Shown: positions 17,554-26,542, numbered from the stretch's first letter. The stretch is 64,000 nucleotides of DNA from Caulobacter mirabilis (GCF_002749615.1 NZ_CP024201.1:3701001-3765000); one strand, 5' to 3'. Program-made: numbers and translations. The notes: generated by a model from the sequence alone, not told the origin.

Positions 17554-18702
17554 ATGATGAACCGTCGCCAAGCGCTCTTCGCCGCCGTCGCCCTGTCGCT
17601 CACGGCCCATGACGCCCTCGCTCGCGCCCCTCAGCCACGAACCCGGTGGAAGGTGCGAACCTCGGAAGGCTTCGACGCCCTCTGCTTCCTGGGACCGTTG
17701 TCCGGCAAGCCGTTCTACGCGGACTATTACCGCGAAGAGCTGGCCGCCTTCCTGCCCGGCATGAGTCAGGAGGCGATGGCGGCGCTGGCCTCGCTCTACG
17801 AGGAGGCCGACCGCCAGAAGGCGCTGCTGGGCCCCAACCTCTGCACCTATCTGTCCGGCGGGCCGGACGCGACCCTGGACCAGCTGATCGACGCGCTGGA
17901 GCAGGCCGAAACGGTGATCAAACCGCCGCTGGACGCCAGCCCCTACGCGCTGAACGCCGAGGAATGGCGCGCCTTCATGGCCCAGCAGCCGCGGGTGCTG
18001 ATCGTACTGAAGGCCATGCGCGACGCCGGCTTCGGCGCCTTCCGCCGGAAGTACGTCGACGAACGCGCCGCACGCCGCGTCCCGGCCCTCGGCGCCCGCC
18101 TGGCCGGCACGGACGTGATCACCGAGCAGGAACGGCTACTGGGCCGCCGGTTCGCCGATCCGTCGCTGGAAGTGATCCTGCTGTATTTCTCCAAGCCGCA
18201 CGGCATCAAGATCCAGGGGCAGCGCTTCCTGACCCACCTCGACTATCCAGACGAGGCGGTCATCCGGAACGCGGCGCACGAGATGCTGCATCCGCCCTTC
18301 CCGATGGACGGTCCCCTGGCGAAATCGGTGATGGCGACGATGAACAGGGACCCGCTGCTGACCCGGGTGCTGGCCGAGCACGACCCGGCCTTCGGCTACA
18401 ACAGCATGGAAGGCATCCTGAACGAGGATACCGTCCAGGCGCTGGAGCAGATCGTCAGCGAGCGCCTCGGCGTCGCCAAGCCGGCCGGCGAGCGCTGGCG
18501 CGCGTCCGACGACGGCATGCACCTGTTCGCCGCGGCCCTGTACGGCATGCTGAAGGCCGACGGTTACGACCGGACCGGCGGAAACATCGAGACCTGGATG
18601 GACAAGGCCCTGGCCGCCGGCCGTCTTTCGCCCAAGAGCATCGCCGGCTCGGCGAGCAAGGTGCTGGACCTGCCCGCCGACCAGCTCTGGAAAAAGGCCT
18701 AG
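17554..18702 (+). CDS. Secreted protein with HExxH motif, putative metallopeptidase of unknown family
   Basis: 382 residues. The N-terminus MMNRRQALFAAVALSLTAHDALA is a signal peptide with twin Arg. An HEMLH motif at residues 242-246 fits the HExxH zinc-binding consensus. Further on, GILNEDTVQALEQ supplies Glu residues that could be a third zinc ligand, as in gluzincins. I do not recognise the family. The start is ATG 17554 or 17557. It is probably co-transcribed with the AraC gene upstream. Its stop codon interlocks with that of the convergent esterase gene on the bases CTAG (18699-18702). Confidence 0.72.
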   Translation: MMNRRQALFAAVALSLTAHDALARAPQPRTRWKVRTSEGFDALCFLGPLSGKPFYADYYREELAAFLPGMSQEAMAALASLYEEADRQKALLGPNLCTYLSGGPDATLDQLIDALEQAETVIKPPLDASPYALNAEEWRAFMAQQPRVLIVLKAMRDAGFGAFRRKYVDERAARRVPALGARLAGTDVITEQERLLGRRFADPSLEVILLYFSKPHGIKIQGQRFLTHLDYPDEAVIRNAAHEMLHPPFPMDGPLAKSVMATMNRDPLLTRVLAEHDPAFGYNSMEGILNEDTVQALEQIVSERLGVAKPAGERWRASDDGMHLFAAALYGMLKADGYDRTGGNIETWMDKALAAGRLSPKSIAGSASKVLDLPADQLWKKA

Positions 18703-19628
18703 GCCAGCGCCGCCCTCAGCTTCGCGGCGGTCTCGTCGATCGCCGCGGGCACGCCCGGGCAGAACGGCGCCAGGGTGTAGAAGTCGTGGACGAAGCCGCC
18801 GTACTCAAGGTGCTCGGCTTGGCCGCCGGCGGCGTTGATCGCCGCGGCGTAGGCCTTGCCCTCGTCCTTCAGCGGGTCGAATCCCGCGGTCACCACCAGC
18901 GCCGGCGCGACGCTGGAGACGTCGGCATGCACCGGCTCGGCGCGGCGCTGCTGCGGATGGCCGGCGGCGGCGAAATGGTCGCCGAACCAGGCCATCACCT
19001 CGGCGGTCAGCAGATGCCCCTCGGCCAGGTCGCGGCGGGACTGGGTGTCCTGGGCCATGGCCGTGGCGGGATAGAGCAGCAGCTGGAAGGCCAGTTTCCG
19101 CGCCGCGTCATCCTTCAGCTCCAGCGCCACGCAGGCCGACAGATTGCCGCCCGCGGAGCAGCCGCCCACCGAGATGCGCGTCGGATCGAAGCCGATCTCG
19201 GCGGCATGATCGAAGGCCCATTTGGTCGCCGCCAGGCCGTCGTCATGCGCGGCGGGGAACGGGTGCTCGGGCGCCAGACGATAGTCGACCGACAGCACCT
19301 TCACGCTCGAAGCGGCGGCCAGGCGGCGCAGGAAGCCGTCATGGGTGTCCAGATCGCCGATCACGAAGCCGCCGCCGTGGAAGTAGACCAGGCCCGGGCC
19401 GACGGCCGGCGCGCCCTTGGGCGTGTACAGCCGGGCCTTCAGCGGACCGCCGCCGCCCGTGACCTCCAGCTCGCGGACGTCCAGGTCGGTCGGCGCGCCC
19501 GCATCGACGCCGACACGCTGGGCGCGATAGCCCTCGCGCAGCACCGCCGGCGGCAGGGTGCTGAGCGGCGGCATCTCGATGGCGTTGGCCGCATCGAGCA
19601 GGGCGCGGAAATGGGGATCCATCATCAT
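18699..19628 (-). CDS. Alpha/beta hydrolase of the hormone-sensitive-lipase (HSL) family
   Basis: 309 residues. The oxyanion motif HGGGFVIGD and the nucleophile elbow GGCSAGGN (catalytic Ser) identify the HSL esterase family. DYRLAPEHPFPAAHDD is the usual family stretch between them, and the C-terminal GGFVHDFYTL carries the catalytic His. It is a cytoplasmic carboxylesterase, probably acting on short acyl or aromatic esters. Three consecutive ATG codons begin at 19628; the first is best spaced from AGGAGAG. It follows the CoA ligase gene by only 8 nt, suggesting joint function in an ester or phenylpropanoid breakdown pathway. Confidence 0.9.
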   Translation of the reverse strand: MMMDPHFRALLDAANAIEMPPLSTLPPAVLREGYRAQRVGVDAGAPTDLDVRELEVTGGGGPLKARLYTPKGAPAVGPGLVYFHGGGFVIGDLDTHDGFLRRLAAASSVKVLSVDYRLAPEHPFPAAHDDGLAATKWAFDHAAEIGFDPTRISVGGCSAGGNLSACVALELKDDAARKLAFQLLLYPATAMAQDTQSRRDLAEGHLLTAEVMAWFGDHFAAAGHPQQRRAEPVHADVSSVAPALVVTAGFDPLKDEGKAYAAAINAAGGQAEHLEYGGFVHDFYTLAPFCPGVPAAIDETAAKLRAALA

Positions 19629-19636
19629 CGTCTCTC

Positions 19637-21508
19637 CTAGACCGCCACCACGCCGGCGGAGGCGTCGCCGGCATAAATCGCCTGCACCAGACCGTCCCGG
19701 CGCTCGAGGGTCGCGCGCTGGTTCACATAACCCTTGTCGGTGATCTCGCCCGCATCGATCGACGGCGGCTCGGTCATGACCGTGAAACGACCCACGCGAC
19801 GCGAAGACCCCCCGGCCGTGGCGTTGAACGCCGCCAGCCGCTCCTTCAGGATCGCGGCCAGCTTCTCGAACGGCGTGCCCGGCCCTTCGTCCTGGGCCAG
19901 CGCCTGCATGCCGGCCATCGAGGGCCAGAACAGCGCGCCGATGAACGGCTTGTCCTGGCCGGCGATCACGGCGTCCATGACATAGGGGCTGCAGGCGGCG
20001 ACCAGGTCCGGCCGCAGGGTGCCGACGCTGACCCAGGTGCCGCTGTCGAGCTTGAAGTCCTCGGTCACCCGGCCGTCGAAGACCAGACCCTGGGCCGGGT
20101 CGTTCTCGTCGACGAACTTGGCGGCGTCGCCCAGCTTGTAGAAGCCCTCCTCGTCGAAGGCGGCGGCCGTCTTCTCCGGGTCGTTGTGGTAGCCGGAGGT
20201 GACCGTCGGCCCCTTCACCCGGACCTCCAGCTTCGAACCATTCGGGACCAGCTTCAGGGTGATGCCCGGCAGGGGCAGGCCGACCAGGCCGACCCGCTCG
20301 GTCGCCCAGTGGGTCACGGTGATGCCCTGGGTCTCGGTCGCGCCGTACATGGTGGTCAGCGGGATGCGATGGCCGGTCTCCTCGATCGCCAGCTTCTGAA
20401 TCCGCTCGTTGACGTCGTCCGACAGCGTCGCGCCGCCGTAGCCCATGTAGCGCATGTTCTTGAAGAACGTCCGCCGCAGGACCGGGTCGGCCTCCATCGC
20501 CTCGACCAGCATGCCGAAGGCCACCGGCGCGGAGCCGAACACGATCGGCGAGACCTCGTAGAGGTTCTTGATCGTGGTCTCGAACATGCCGGGGATCGGC
20601 TTGCCTTCATCGAGATAGACCGTCCCGCCGCCCCAGAGCACGGCGTTGAAGCCGATGTTGCCCGCGGAGATGTGGCTCCAGGGCATCCACTCCAGGCTCT
20701 CGGGAATGAGGTCCGGATCGGGCTCCTCGGCGCGCAGGCCGTCCTGGCCGGCGATGACCCCGGCCATCATGCCGAAGGTCTGGGGCACGCCCTTGGGCAT
20801 GCCGGTCGAGCCGGAGGTGAACAGGTATTTGGCGACCGTCGCATGACCCAGCGTCTCGCGCGCAGCCTCGACGGCGTCGCCCGGCTGGGTCCCGGCCAGG
20901 TCGGCAAAGGCGATCGCGCCCTCGCCGGCGCCGTCGGCGGTGACGAAGACCAGGTCGGGGTTCTGCTCGCGCAGGGTCGCGAAGGCGCGCTCGAACATCG
21001 CGCCGGACTGGGCGAAGACCACCTTGGGCCGGACCACCGCCGCGCAGTGCTTCAGCTTGGCGTGGTCGGTGGAGATCAGGCTGTAGGCCGGGCTGATCGG
21101 CGCGACGGGCACGCCGGCCGTGTAGCAGCCCAGGGTGACGAGGGCGTGCTCGATGGAGTTGGCGGACAGCACCATCACGCTGTCGGCAGGCGTCAGGCCG
21201 CGGTCCAGCAGCGCCTGGGCGAGCCCCTCGGCCGCCCGCAGGGCCTGGCCGTAGGTCACCTGCCGCCAGGGTCCGTGGCCGGGTTCGCGCTGCTTCATCC
21301 AGGGTCGATCGGGATGGGCGGCGGCCTTGTCCTTCAGCAGATGGGCGATGGAGCGCGGCCCCTGGCCAGGAGCATGGTTCGAGCGGATCACGAAGGACCC
21401 GTCGGCGCGGCGCTCGACGCTGACGTCCGGCCCCTTCATCGGCAACGGCTTGAAGGCGGGTTTCGCGGAAGGCATCGCGGCAGAAGCCGCACCGTCGGGC
21501 GGGGTCAT
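19637..21508 (-). CDS. AMP-forming acyl-CoA ligase, feruloyl-CoA-synthase-like
   Basis: 623 residues of the ANL adenylating superfamily. The phosphate-binding loop reads YLFTSGSTGMPKGVP, the A5 motif region TTMYGATETQG, and the A7-A8 region KLGDAAKF...GLVFDGRVTEDFKLDSG. The overall length, about 80 residues more than fatty-acyl ligases, and the N-terminal block resemble feruloyl-CoA synthases, which activate hydroxycinnamates. Substrate is therefore inferred, not shown. It is transcribed with the esterase downstream. The start is ATG 21508; an internal ATG 11 codons later is possible. Confidence 0.88.
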   Translation of the reverse strand: MTPPDGAASAAMPSAKPAFKPLPMKGPDVSVERRADGSFVIRSNHAPGQGPRSIAHLLKDKAAAHPDRPWMKQREPGHGPWRQVTYGQALRAAEGLAQALLDRGLTPADSVMVLSANSIEHALVTLGCYTAGVPVAPISPAYSLISTDHAKLKHCAAVVRPKVVFAQSGAMFERAFATLREQNPDLVFVTADGAGEGAIAFADLAGTQPGDAVEAARETLGHATVAKYLFTSGSTGMPKGVPQTFGMMAGVIAGQDGLRAEEPDPDLIPESLEWMPWSHISAGNIGFNAVLWGGGTVYLDEGKPIPGMFETTIKNLYEVSPIVFGSAPVAFGMLVEAMEADPVLRRTFFKNMRYMGYGGATLSDDVNERIQKLAIEETGHRIPLTTMYGATETQGITVTHWATERVGLVGLPLPGITLKLVPNGSKLEVRVKGPTVTSGYHNDPEKTAAAFDEEGFYKLGDAAKFVDENDPAQGLVFDGRVTEDFKLDSGTWVSVGTLRPDLVAACSPYVMDAVIAGQDKPFIGALFWPSMAGMQALAQDEGPGTPFEKLAAILKERLAAFNATAGGSSRRVGRFTVMTEPPSIDAGEITDKGYVNQRATLERRDGLVQAIYAGDASAGVVAV

Positions 21509-21588
21509 CCTGGGTTTCCTGCGGGCTTTGTTATCGTTGTTCTCTTGAGAGTATCCCTGACCTAGGGGGAGTCAAACGCCTGTTGGCT

Positions 21589-22554
21589 TCACAGTCCCTT
21601 CAGCCAGTCCAGCAGCAACCGGTTCACCGGCTCCGGCGCTTCCTGCTGGGTCCAGTGGCCGACGCCGGGCAGGATGTGCGCGCCGCGCAGGTCGGTCATG
21701 TGCGGCGCCATGAAGTCCACCGGGTTCACGCCGGGGATCATCTTCAGCACCAGGTCGCGGTCGCCGCCGATGAACAGGCTGGGCTGCTCGATCTTGCGGT
21801 CCTTGAAAGCCTGCAGCCAGGCGAAGTCGCGCGGATGGTTGCGGTAGCGGTTCAGCGGGCCGAAAAAGCCGGAACCCTCGAATTCCGCCGTGAAATAGTT
21901 CTCGTCCGCCTTGCTGAGCCAGGCCGGGAACGGATCGGGGTCCGGCAGCCGCGCCAGCAGGGTTTCGCCGTGCGCCTTGTCCGCCGGCCAGGTCCCGTCG
22001 GGCGCGTCACCGCTGATCGCGTAGTAGAACTTGCGCAGGGAAGCGCGGACGTCGGCTTCCAGCTCGGCCTCGGCCACCCCGACATCCTGGAAGTAGACCT
22101 GATAGAAGAAGCGGCCCCTGTCGGTGAAGGCGGCCTTCACCAGATCCAGGAACATCGCCTGCGGCACGCCCGTATAGGGCACCGACAGACCGGCGACGGC
22201 GCTCACCCGGTCGGGCCGGGTCAGGGCGGTGTTCCAGACGATCGGCGCCCCCCAGTCGTGGCCGATCAGCACGCCGGTCCCATCCGCCGACAGGTGTTCG
22301 ATGACCCCCGCCACGTCGGTGGTGATCTGCTCCAGGCTGTAGTCGGAGACCTCGGCCGGCTTGTCCGAACCGCCATAGCCGCGGACGTCGATAGCGCAGA
22401 CGGTGAAGCCCGCCTCGGCGATCGGCCCGATCTGATGCCGCCAGCTGTACCAGCTTTCGGGGAAGCCATGGACCATGACGACCAGCGGACCGGAGCCCTC
22501 GACGACGGCGCGGACCTTGATCCCGTTGGTGGGAATGTCGACGAAGCTCGGCAT
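21589..22554 (-). CDS. Alpha/beta hydrolase resembling soluble epoxide hydrolase
   Basis: 321 residues. HGFPESWYSWRHQ carries the HGxP oxyanion motif. GHDWGAPIVW puts Asp at the nucleophile position, as in epoxide hydrolases and dehalogenases. The late GVGHWTQQE supplies the catalytic His. The cap domain contains Tyr residues (YQVYFQDVG, FYYAIS) that could activate an epoxide. It opens epoxide rings to diols if the family assignment holds; haloalkane dehalogenase activity is the alternative. It is on the same strand as the CoA ligases on both sides and presumably belongs to the same catabolic block. Confidence 0.87.
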   Translation of the reverse strand: MPSFVDIPTNGIKVRAVVEGSGPLVVMVHGFPESWYSWRHQIGPIAEAGFTVCAIDVRGYGGSDKPAEVSDYSLEQITTDVAGVIEHLSADGTGVLIGHDWGAPIVWNTALTRPDRVSAVAGLSVPYTGVPQAMFLDLVKAAFTDRGRFFYQVYFQDVGVAEAELEADVRASLRKFYYAISGDAPDGTWPADKAHGETLLARLPDPDPFPAWLSKADENYFTAEFEGSGFFGPLNRYRNHPRDFAWLQAFKDRKIEQPSLFIGGDRDLVLKMIPGVNPVDFMAPHMTDLRGAHILPGVGHWTQQEAPEPVNRLLLDWLKGL

Positions 22555-22655
22555 GGCGTTTCCCTTTGTTTTGCCGGGAGACGATCACGGGCGCCGTCGG
22601 GTCAGGCAAGGGGACGCGAGCGGCCGTCGGGCAAGACAATGTTCATGATTTGTAC

Positions 22656-22684
22656 TTGTCAAGATTGCAGGCGCGCGATAGCCT
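22656..22684 (+). promoter_or_regulatory. Candidate promoter of the toxin-antitoxin operon
   Basis: TTGTCA (22656-22661), a 17-nt spacer and TAGCCT (22679-22684) make a weak sigma-70-type promoter. The expected transcription start would fall at about 22691, the A of the antitoxin ATG, which has no purine-rich ribosome site in front of it. Confidence 0.35.
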
Positions 22685-22690
22685 CAATTC

Positions 22691-22882
22691 ATGAGCGAGC
22701 CCAAACAACCTGGCGTGGAGGAAGCCTCAACGGTCTACGACGCTGACTACGACAAGCGTTCCGCCGCCGCCGATGCCGACGCCGCCGCGGGACGGGTCGT
22801 GCCGCATGAGGAGGTCGCGAAATGGCTTGCGAGCTGGGGCACGCCTAATGAGACGCCTTTGCCGAAGTCGTGGCGACGGTAA
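22691..22882 (+). CDS. Antitoxin of a type II toxin-antitoxin pair
   Basis: 63 residues, acidic and Ala-rich in the middle, with the C-terminal pattern VVPHEEVAKWLASWGT common in the small stability-determinant antitoxins paired with ParE/RelE toxins. It overlaps the toxin gene by 13 nt, a usual arrangement that couples their translation. It presumably binds the toxin and represses the operon. No clear ribosome site precedes ATG 22691, so the mRNA may be leaderless. Confidence 0.75.
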   Translation: MSEPKQPGVEEASTVYDADYDKRSAAADADAAAGRVVPHEEVAKWLASWGTPNETPLPKSWRR

Positions 22883-23142
22883 CCTGGACGATCCAGGCGC
22901 TGCAGGATCTGAAGGAAGTCCGGGCCTTCATCGCACAAGAAAGGCCTATCACGGCCGAACGGATCGGCGACCGACTTCGAGCCGCAGCCGCCAAGCTTGA
23001 CCAGCATCCCAACCGGGGTCGCCCGATTGCAGGAGGTCGTCGCGAACTCTCCCACATCGCGCCCTACCTGATCCGCTATCGCGTCGAGGCCGAACAGATC
23101 GTCGTCCTCGAGGTCCGCCACGCCGCCCGCGAAGCAGAGTGA
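22870..23142 (+). CDS. ParE/RelE-superfamily toxin
   Basis: 90 residues, GTG start at 22870 inside the antitoxin gene. The pattern is that of ParE-type toxins: an N-terminal beta strand (VTWTIQALQDLKEVRAFIA), two helices, a LDQHPNRGRPIAGGRRELSH segment and a final strand pair YLIRYRVEAEQIVVLEVRHAARE. ParE members poison DNA gyrase, RelE members cleave ribosomal mRNA; the lack of an obvious RelE catalytic set favours ParE. The gene ends 1 nt from the stop codon of the convergent CoA ligase. Confidence 0.85.
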   Translation: MATVTWTIQALQDLKEVRAFIAQERPITAERIGDRLRAAAAKLDQHPNRGRPIAGGRRELSHIAPYLIRYRVEAEQIVVLEVRHAAREAE

Positions 23143-23143
23143 C

Positions 23144-24715
23144 CTACCCCACCATCCGCTCCCGCCCTTCCCAGTAGGGCTTGCGCAGCTCGCGGCGCAG
23201 AACCTTGCCCGATGGGTTGCGCGGCAGGACCTCGACCACGTCGATGCTCTTGGGCGTCTTGAAGCCGGCGATCCGTTCGCGGCAGTGGGCGATCAGCTCT
23301 TCGGCGCTCACCGCCTGGCCTGGCTTGAACACGACGATGCCCTTCACCGCCTCGCCCCACTTCTCGTCCGGCACGCCGATCACGGCGGCGTCGGCGACGG
23401 CGGGGTGGCTGAACAGCGCGTTCTCGACCTCGGCCGGATAGACGTTCTCGCCGCCGCTGACGATCATGTCCTTCACCCGGTCGTGGATGTAGAGGTAGCC
23501 CTCCTCGTCGAAGTAGCCGGCGTCGCCGCTGGAGAACCAGCCCTGCGAACAGATGGCCTCGACCGTGGCGTCCGGGCGGTTCCAGTAGCCCTTCATCACC
23601 CCCTTGGCGCGGATCTTCACCTCGCCGACCTCGCCCGGCGCGGCGACCTTGCCCTCCGGCGTGATCACCTGGACCTCGAAGCCCGGCCACGGCTTGCCGG
23701 CAGACCGCAGCTTGTCGCGCTCGGGCGCATGGTCCTCGGGCGGCAGGTAGGTGGCGCCGCCGATGGTCTCGGTCAGGCCGTAGAGCTGAGTGAAGTCGCT
23801 TCCGAACCGCGCCTGGGCCTGGCGAAGCACGGTTTCGGAGATCGGCGAGGCGCCATAGAACACCCGCTCCAGATGACTGAAGTCAGCCTCCTCCACGCCC
23901 GGCGTCAGCAGCAGCATGTTGATGATCGTCGGGGCCAGGAAGGCGTAGTTCACCCGCTGGTCCTGCAGCCGCGCCAGGATCTCGACCGGATTGACCTCCC
24001 GCGTCAGGATGTTGCGCACCCCCTGCAGCAACGCCAGCAGGCCGCAGTTGGTCCCCGCCACGTGGAACAGCGGCATGACCACCAGATTGGTCTTCTCCGG
24101 CTCATAGCGCGCCCAGCCGGCCTCCAGCGCCAGGGCGAACAGGGCCATGAAGTTGGCCTGGGTCAGCTGGACGCCCTTGGGCAGGCCGGTGGTGCCGCTG
24201 GTGTAGAGTTGGATGACGTCGTCGTCCGGTCGTGGGGCGAGGTTCGGGTCCTCGGCGGGGTGCTGGCTGATCCAGTCGCGGAAGGCCGGCCAGCGCGGAT
24301 GGCCCGGCTCGAACTGCACCAGGCCGCGGACGTCCGGCAGGTCGCTGATGATCATGTCGACCACGCCGGCGAAGTCCTGGCCGACGACCAGCAGCTTGGC
24401 GCCGGCGTCCCGCAGGATGAAGGCGACTTCCGGCGGGGCCAGCCGCCAGTTCACCGGCGCCAGGGTCACGCGCGCCTTCACCGCCCCGAACCAGAGCACG
24501 AAGAAATCGTCGATGTTCTTGGCCAGGACCCCGACCCGGTCGCCGGGCTTCAGCCCCTGGGCCAGCAGCGCCTGGGCGCAGCGGTTCGAGGCCCGGTCGA
24601 GTTCGGCGAAGGTCGTCGTCCGCCCCTCGAACCAGATGGCCTCGGCGTTCGGCCGGATCGCCGCCTGCACGCGGGGAACGTCGGCCACGGAATGGATGTC
24701 GGAAAGATCGGTCAT
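23144..24715 (-). CDS. AMP-forming acyl-CoA synthetase (fatty-acid or aromatic acid-CoA ligase)
   Basis: 523 residues from ATG 24715. The P-loop is YTSGTTGLPKGVQLT, A5 is YGLTETIGG, and the C-terminal core has SGGENVYPAEVE, FKTPKSIDVVEVLPRNPSGKVLR with the adenylation Lys. The length and motif set fit medium/long-chain fatty acyl-CoA synthetases; aryl-CoA ligases share them. It activates a carboxylate as acyl-AMP, then a CoA thioester. It is on the same strand as the other catabolic genes but separated from the epoxide-hydrolase-like gene by the toxin-antitoxin pair. Confidence 0.9.
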   Translation of the reverse strand: MTDLSDIHSVADVPRVQAAIRPNAEAIWFEGRTTTFAELDRASNRCAQALLAQGLKPGDRVGVLAKNIDDFFVLWFGAVKARVTLAPVNWRLAPPEVAFILRDAGAKLLVVGQDFAGVVDMIISDLPDVRGLVQFEPGHPRWPAFRDWISQHPAEDPNLAPRPDDDVIQLYTSGTTGLPKGVQLTQANFMALFALALEAGWARYEPEKTNLVVMPLFHVAGTNCGLLALLQGVRNILTREVNPVEILARLQDQRVNYAFLAPTIINMLLLTPGVEEADFSHLERVFYGASPISETVLRQAQARFGSDFTQLYGLTETIGGATYLPPEDHAPERDKLRSAGKPWPGFEVQVITPEGKVAAPGEVGEVKIRAKGVMKGYWNRPDATVEAICSQGWFSSGDAGYFDEEGYLYIHDRVKDMIVSGGENVYPAEVENALFSHPAVADAAVIGVPDEKWGEAVKGIVVFKPGQAVSAEELIAHCRERIAGFKTPKSIDVVEVLPRNPSGKVLRRELRKPYWEGRERMVG

Positions 24716-24856
24716 GTCGCGTCCTGCCCTCGCCGCGCCTCTGCCGGGCGCTGACGGCGGAAAGCATGCCCCAAAAAGCCGAGGCTGCAACCAACCCCCT
24801 TTCCGCTGCGGCGATCTGATGGTCTGCTGAGCGCCCTGAGCCCCGGAGCGCCCGTC

Positions 24857-25102
24857 ATGCAGGCAAGCATTCCTCCGCCATCGATCGAGAGCGCCGGCGG
24901 CAAGCTCACCGTCCTCGAGTGGACAAGTTCGCTCCCGTTGTACCTGGAGAGCGTCCTCTGGTTCGCGCCGCTCGCGGGTGCGGCCCTGGCGCTATGCTGG
25001 TCCTTCGCGCGCTACTATCAGACCGCCGAGCGGGCCTATCAAAAGCAGAAGGCCGCCGGACGATTGTCCGACGGCCTCCGCAATCCGGCTGCTAGCCGCT
25101 AG
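24857..25102 (+). CDS. Small single-span membrane protein, hypothetical
   Basis: 81 residues. Residues about 30-52 (YLESVLWFAPLAGAALALCW) form one membrane segment, followed by a basic tail (FARYYQ...AYQKQKAAGR). No family recognised. Its last third is encoded by DNA that also forms the terminator of the convergent aldehyde dehydrogenase gene (25041-25076). It could be a real small protein or chance coding over a terminator; the compact membrane segment followed by positive charges favours the former. Confidence 0.5.
   Translation: MQASIPPPSIESAGGKLTVLEWTSSLPLYLESVLWFAPLAGAALALCWSFARYYQTAERAYQKQKAAGRLSDGLRNPAASR
25041..25076 (-). terminator. Intrinsic terminator of the aldehyde dehydrogenase gene
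   Basis: On the minus strand, GGCCGTCGGAC, a 4-nt loop and GTCCGGCGGCC (25076 to 25051, one mismatch or G-T pair) are followed by TTCTGCTTTT. It lies 30 nt past the dehydrogenase stop codon and inside the coding frame of the small convergent gene at 24857-25102. Confidence 0.85.
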
Positions 25103-25105
25103 ATT

Positions 25106-26542
25106 CTACTCTGCCGCCTTCGGGGCGTAGCCGAGCATGGCCTTGGTCTCCAGGAACTCGTGGAAGCCGTAGTCGCCCCACTCGCGCCCGTTGCCGCTCA
25201 TCTTGTAGCCGCCGAACGGCGCCATCAGATCGCCGCCGCCGCCGTTGATCGAGACCTGGCCGGCGCGCAGCTTGGAGGCCACCTCGCGGATCTTGGCCGT
25301 GTCCGTGCCCGAGACGTAGGCGGCCAGGCCGTACTCGGTGTCGTTGCCGACATCGACGGCTTCATCCACCGACTGATAGCCCAGGATCGAGACGACCGGG
25401 CCGAAGATCTCTTCCTTCGCGATGGTCATCTCGTTGGTGACGTTGGCGAAGACGGTCGGCTTGACGAAGTAGCCCTTGTCCAGGCCGTCCGGACGACCGA
25501 CGCCGCCGGCGACCAGGGTGGCGCCTTCGTCGATGCCGGCCTGGATCAGCTTCTGGATCTTGTTGAACTGCACTTCCGACACGACCGGACCCATCTGAGC
25601 GTTGCCCTTCGGGTCGCCGACGGTGGTGGCTTCAGCGGCGGCCTTGGCGATCTGGATCACCTCGTCCATGCGCGCGCCGGGGACCAGCATGCGGGTCGGG
25701 GCGTTGCAGGACTGGCCGGAGTTCATCATCACCGAGCGCACGCCGCCGGTGACGGCCGACTGGAAGTCCGCATCGTCGAGGATGATGTTCGGGCTCTTGC
25801 CGCCCAGCTCCTGGGCCACGCGCTTGACGGTCGGGGCGGCGTTCTTGGCCACCTCGATGCCGGCGCGGGTCGAGCCGGTGAAGGAGACCATGTCGATCTC
25901 CGGATGGCTCGAGATGGCGGCGCCGACTTCCGGGCCGTCGCCGTTGACCAGGTTGAACACCCCGGCCGGCACGCCGGCGGCATGCAGGATCTCGGTCCAG
26001 ATGTAGCCCGAGAACGGCGCCACTTCCGACGGCTTCAGCACCATGGTGCAGCCCACGGCGAGGGCCGGGGCGACCTTGCAGGCGATCTGGTTGACCGGCC
26101 AGTTCCAGGGCGTGATCAACCCGCAGACGCCGATCGGCTCCTTGACCAGGCGGGTCGGGCCGCGGTCCTCGACGAATTTGAAGCTCTTCAGCACCGCCAG
26201 GGCGGTCTGGGTGTGGGCCAGACCCATGGCGGCCTGGGCGCGTTGCGACAGCGAGGCGGGAGCGCCCATTTCCTCGGTGATGGCGTCGGCCATGTCGCCG
26301 TAGCGCTTCTGGTACTCGGCGATGATGCGCTCGAGCAGGTCGGCGCGCTCTTCCAGCGAGGTCTGCGAGAAGGTGGCGAACGCCTTGCGGGCGGCCTTGG
26401 CGGCCTTGTCCACGTCGGCGGCCGTACCCATCGAAATCTTGCCGGCGACCTCTTCGTTGGCCGGGTTGATGACGTCGAGGGTCTTGGGCTGGATCGGATC
26501 GACCCACTGACCGTCGATGTAGAACTTCGTGTAGTCGCGCAT
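25106..26542 (-). CDS. NAD(P)-dependent aldehyde dehydrogenase
   Basis: 478 residues from ATG 26542, preceded by AAGGGAGA. Motifs: PWNWPVNQIACKVAPALAVG for the cofactor fold, FTGSTRAG, ELGGKSPNIILDDAD with the general-base Glu, and NSGQSCNAP with the catalytic Cys. It oxidises an aldehyde to the carboxylate in the cytoplasm. Position in a block with two CoA ligases and an esterase suggests it supplies the acid that a ligase then activates. Substrate is not evident from the sequence. Confidence 0.93.
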   Translation of the reverse strand: MRDYTKFYIDGQWVDPIQPKTLDVINPANEEVAGKISMGTAADVDKAAKAARKAFATFSQTSLEERADLLERIIAEYQKRYGDMADAITEEMGAPASLSQRAQAAMGLAHTQTALAVLKSFKFVEDRGPTRLVKEPIGVCGLITPWNWPVNQIACKVAPALAVGCTMVLKPSEVAPFSGYIWTEILHAAGVPAGVFNLVNGDGPEVGAAISSHPEIDMVSFTGSTRAGIEVAKNAAPTVKRVAQELGGKSPNIILDDADFQSAVTGGVRSVMMNSGQSCNAPTRMLVPGARMDEVIQIAKAAAEATTVGDPKGNAQMGPVVSEVQFNKIQKLIQAGIDEGATLVAGGVGRPDGLDKGYFVKPTVFANVTNEMTIAKEEIFGPVVSILGYQSVDEAVDVGNDTEYGLAAYVSGTDTAKIREVASKLRAGQVSINGGGGDLMAPFGGYKMSGNGREWGDYGFHEFLETKAMLGYAPKAAE

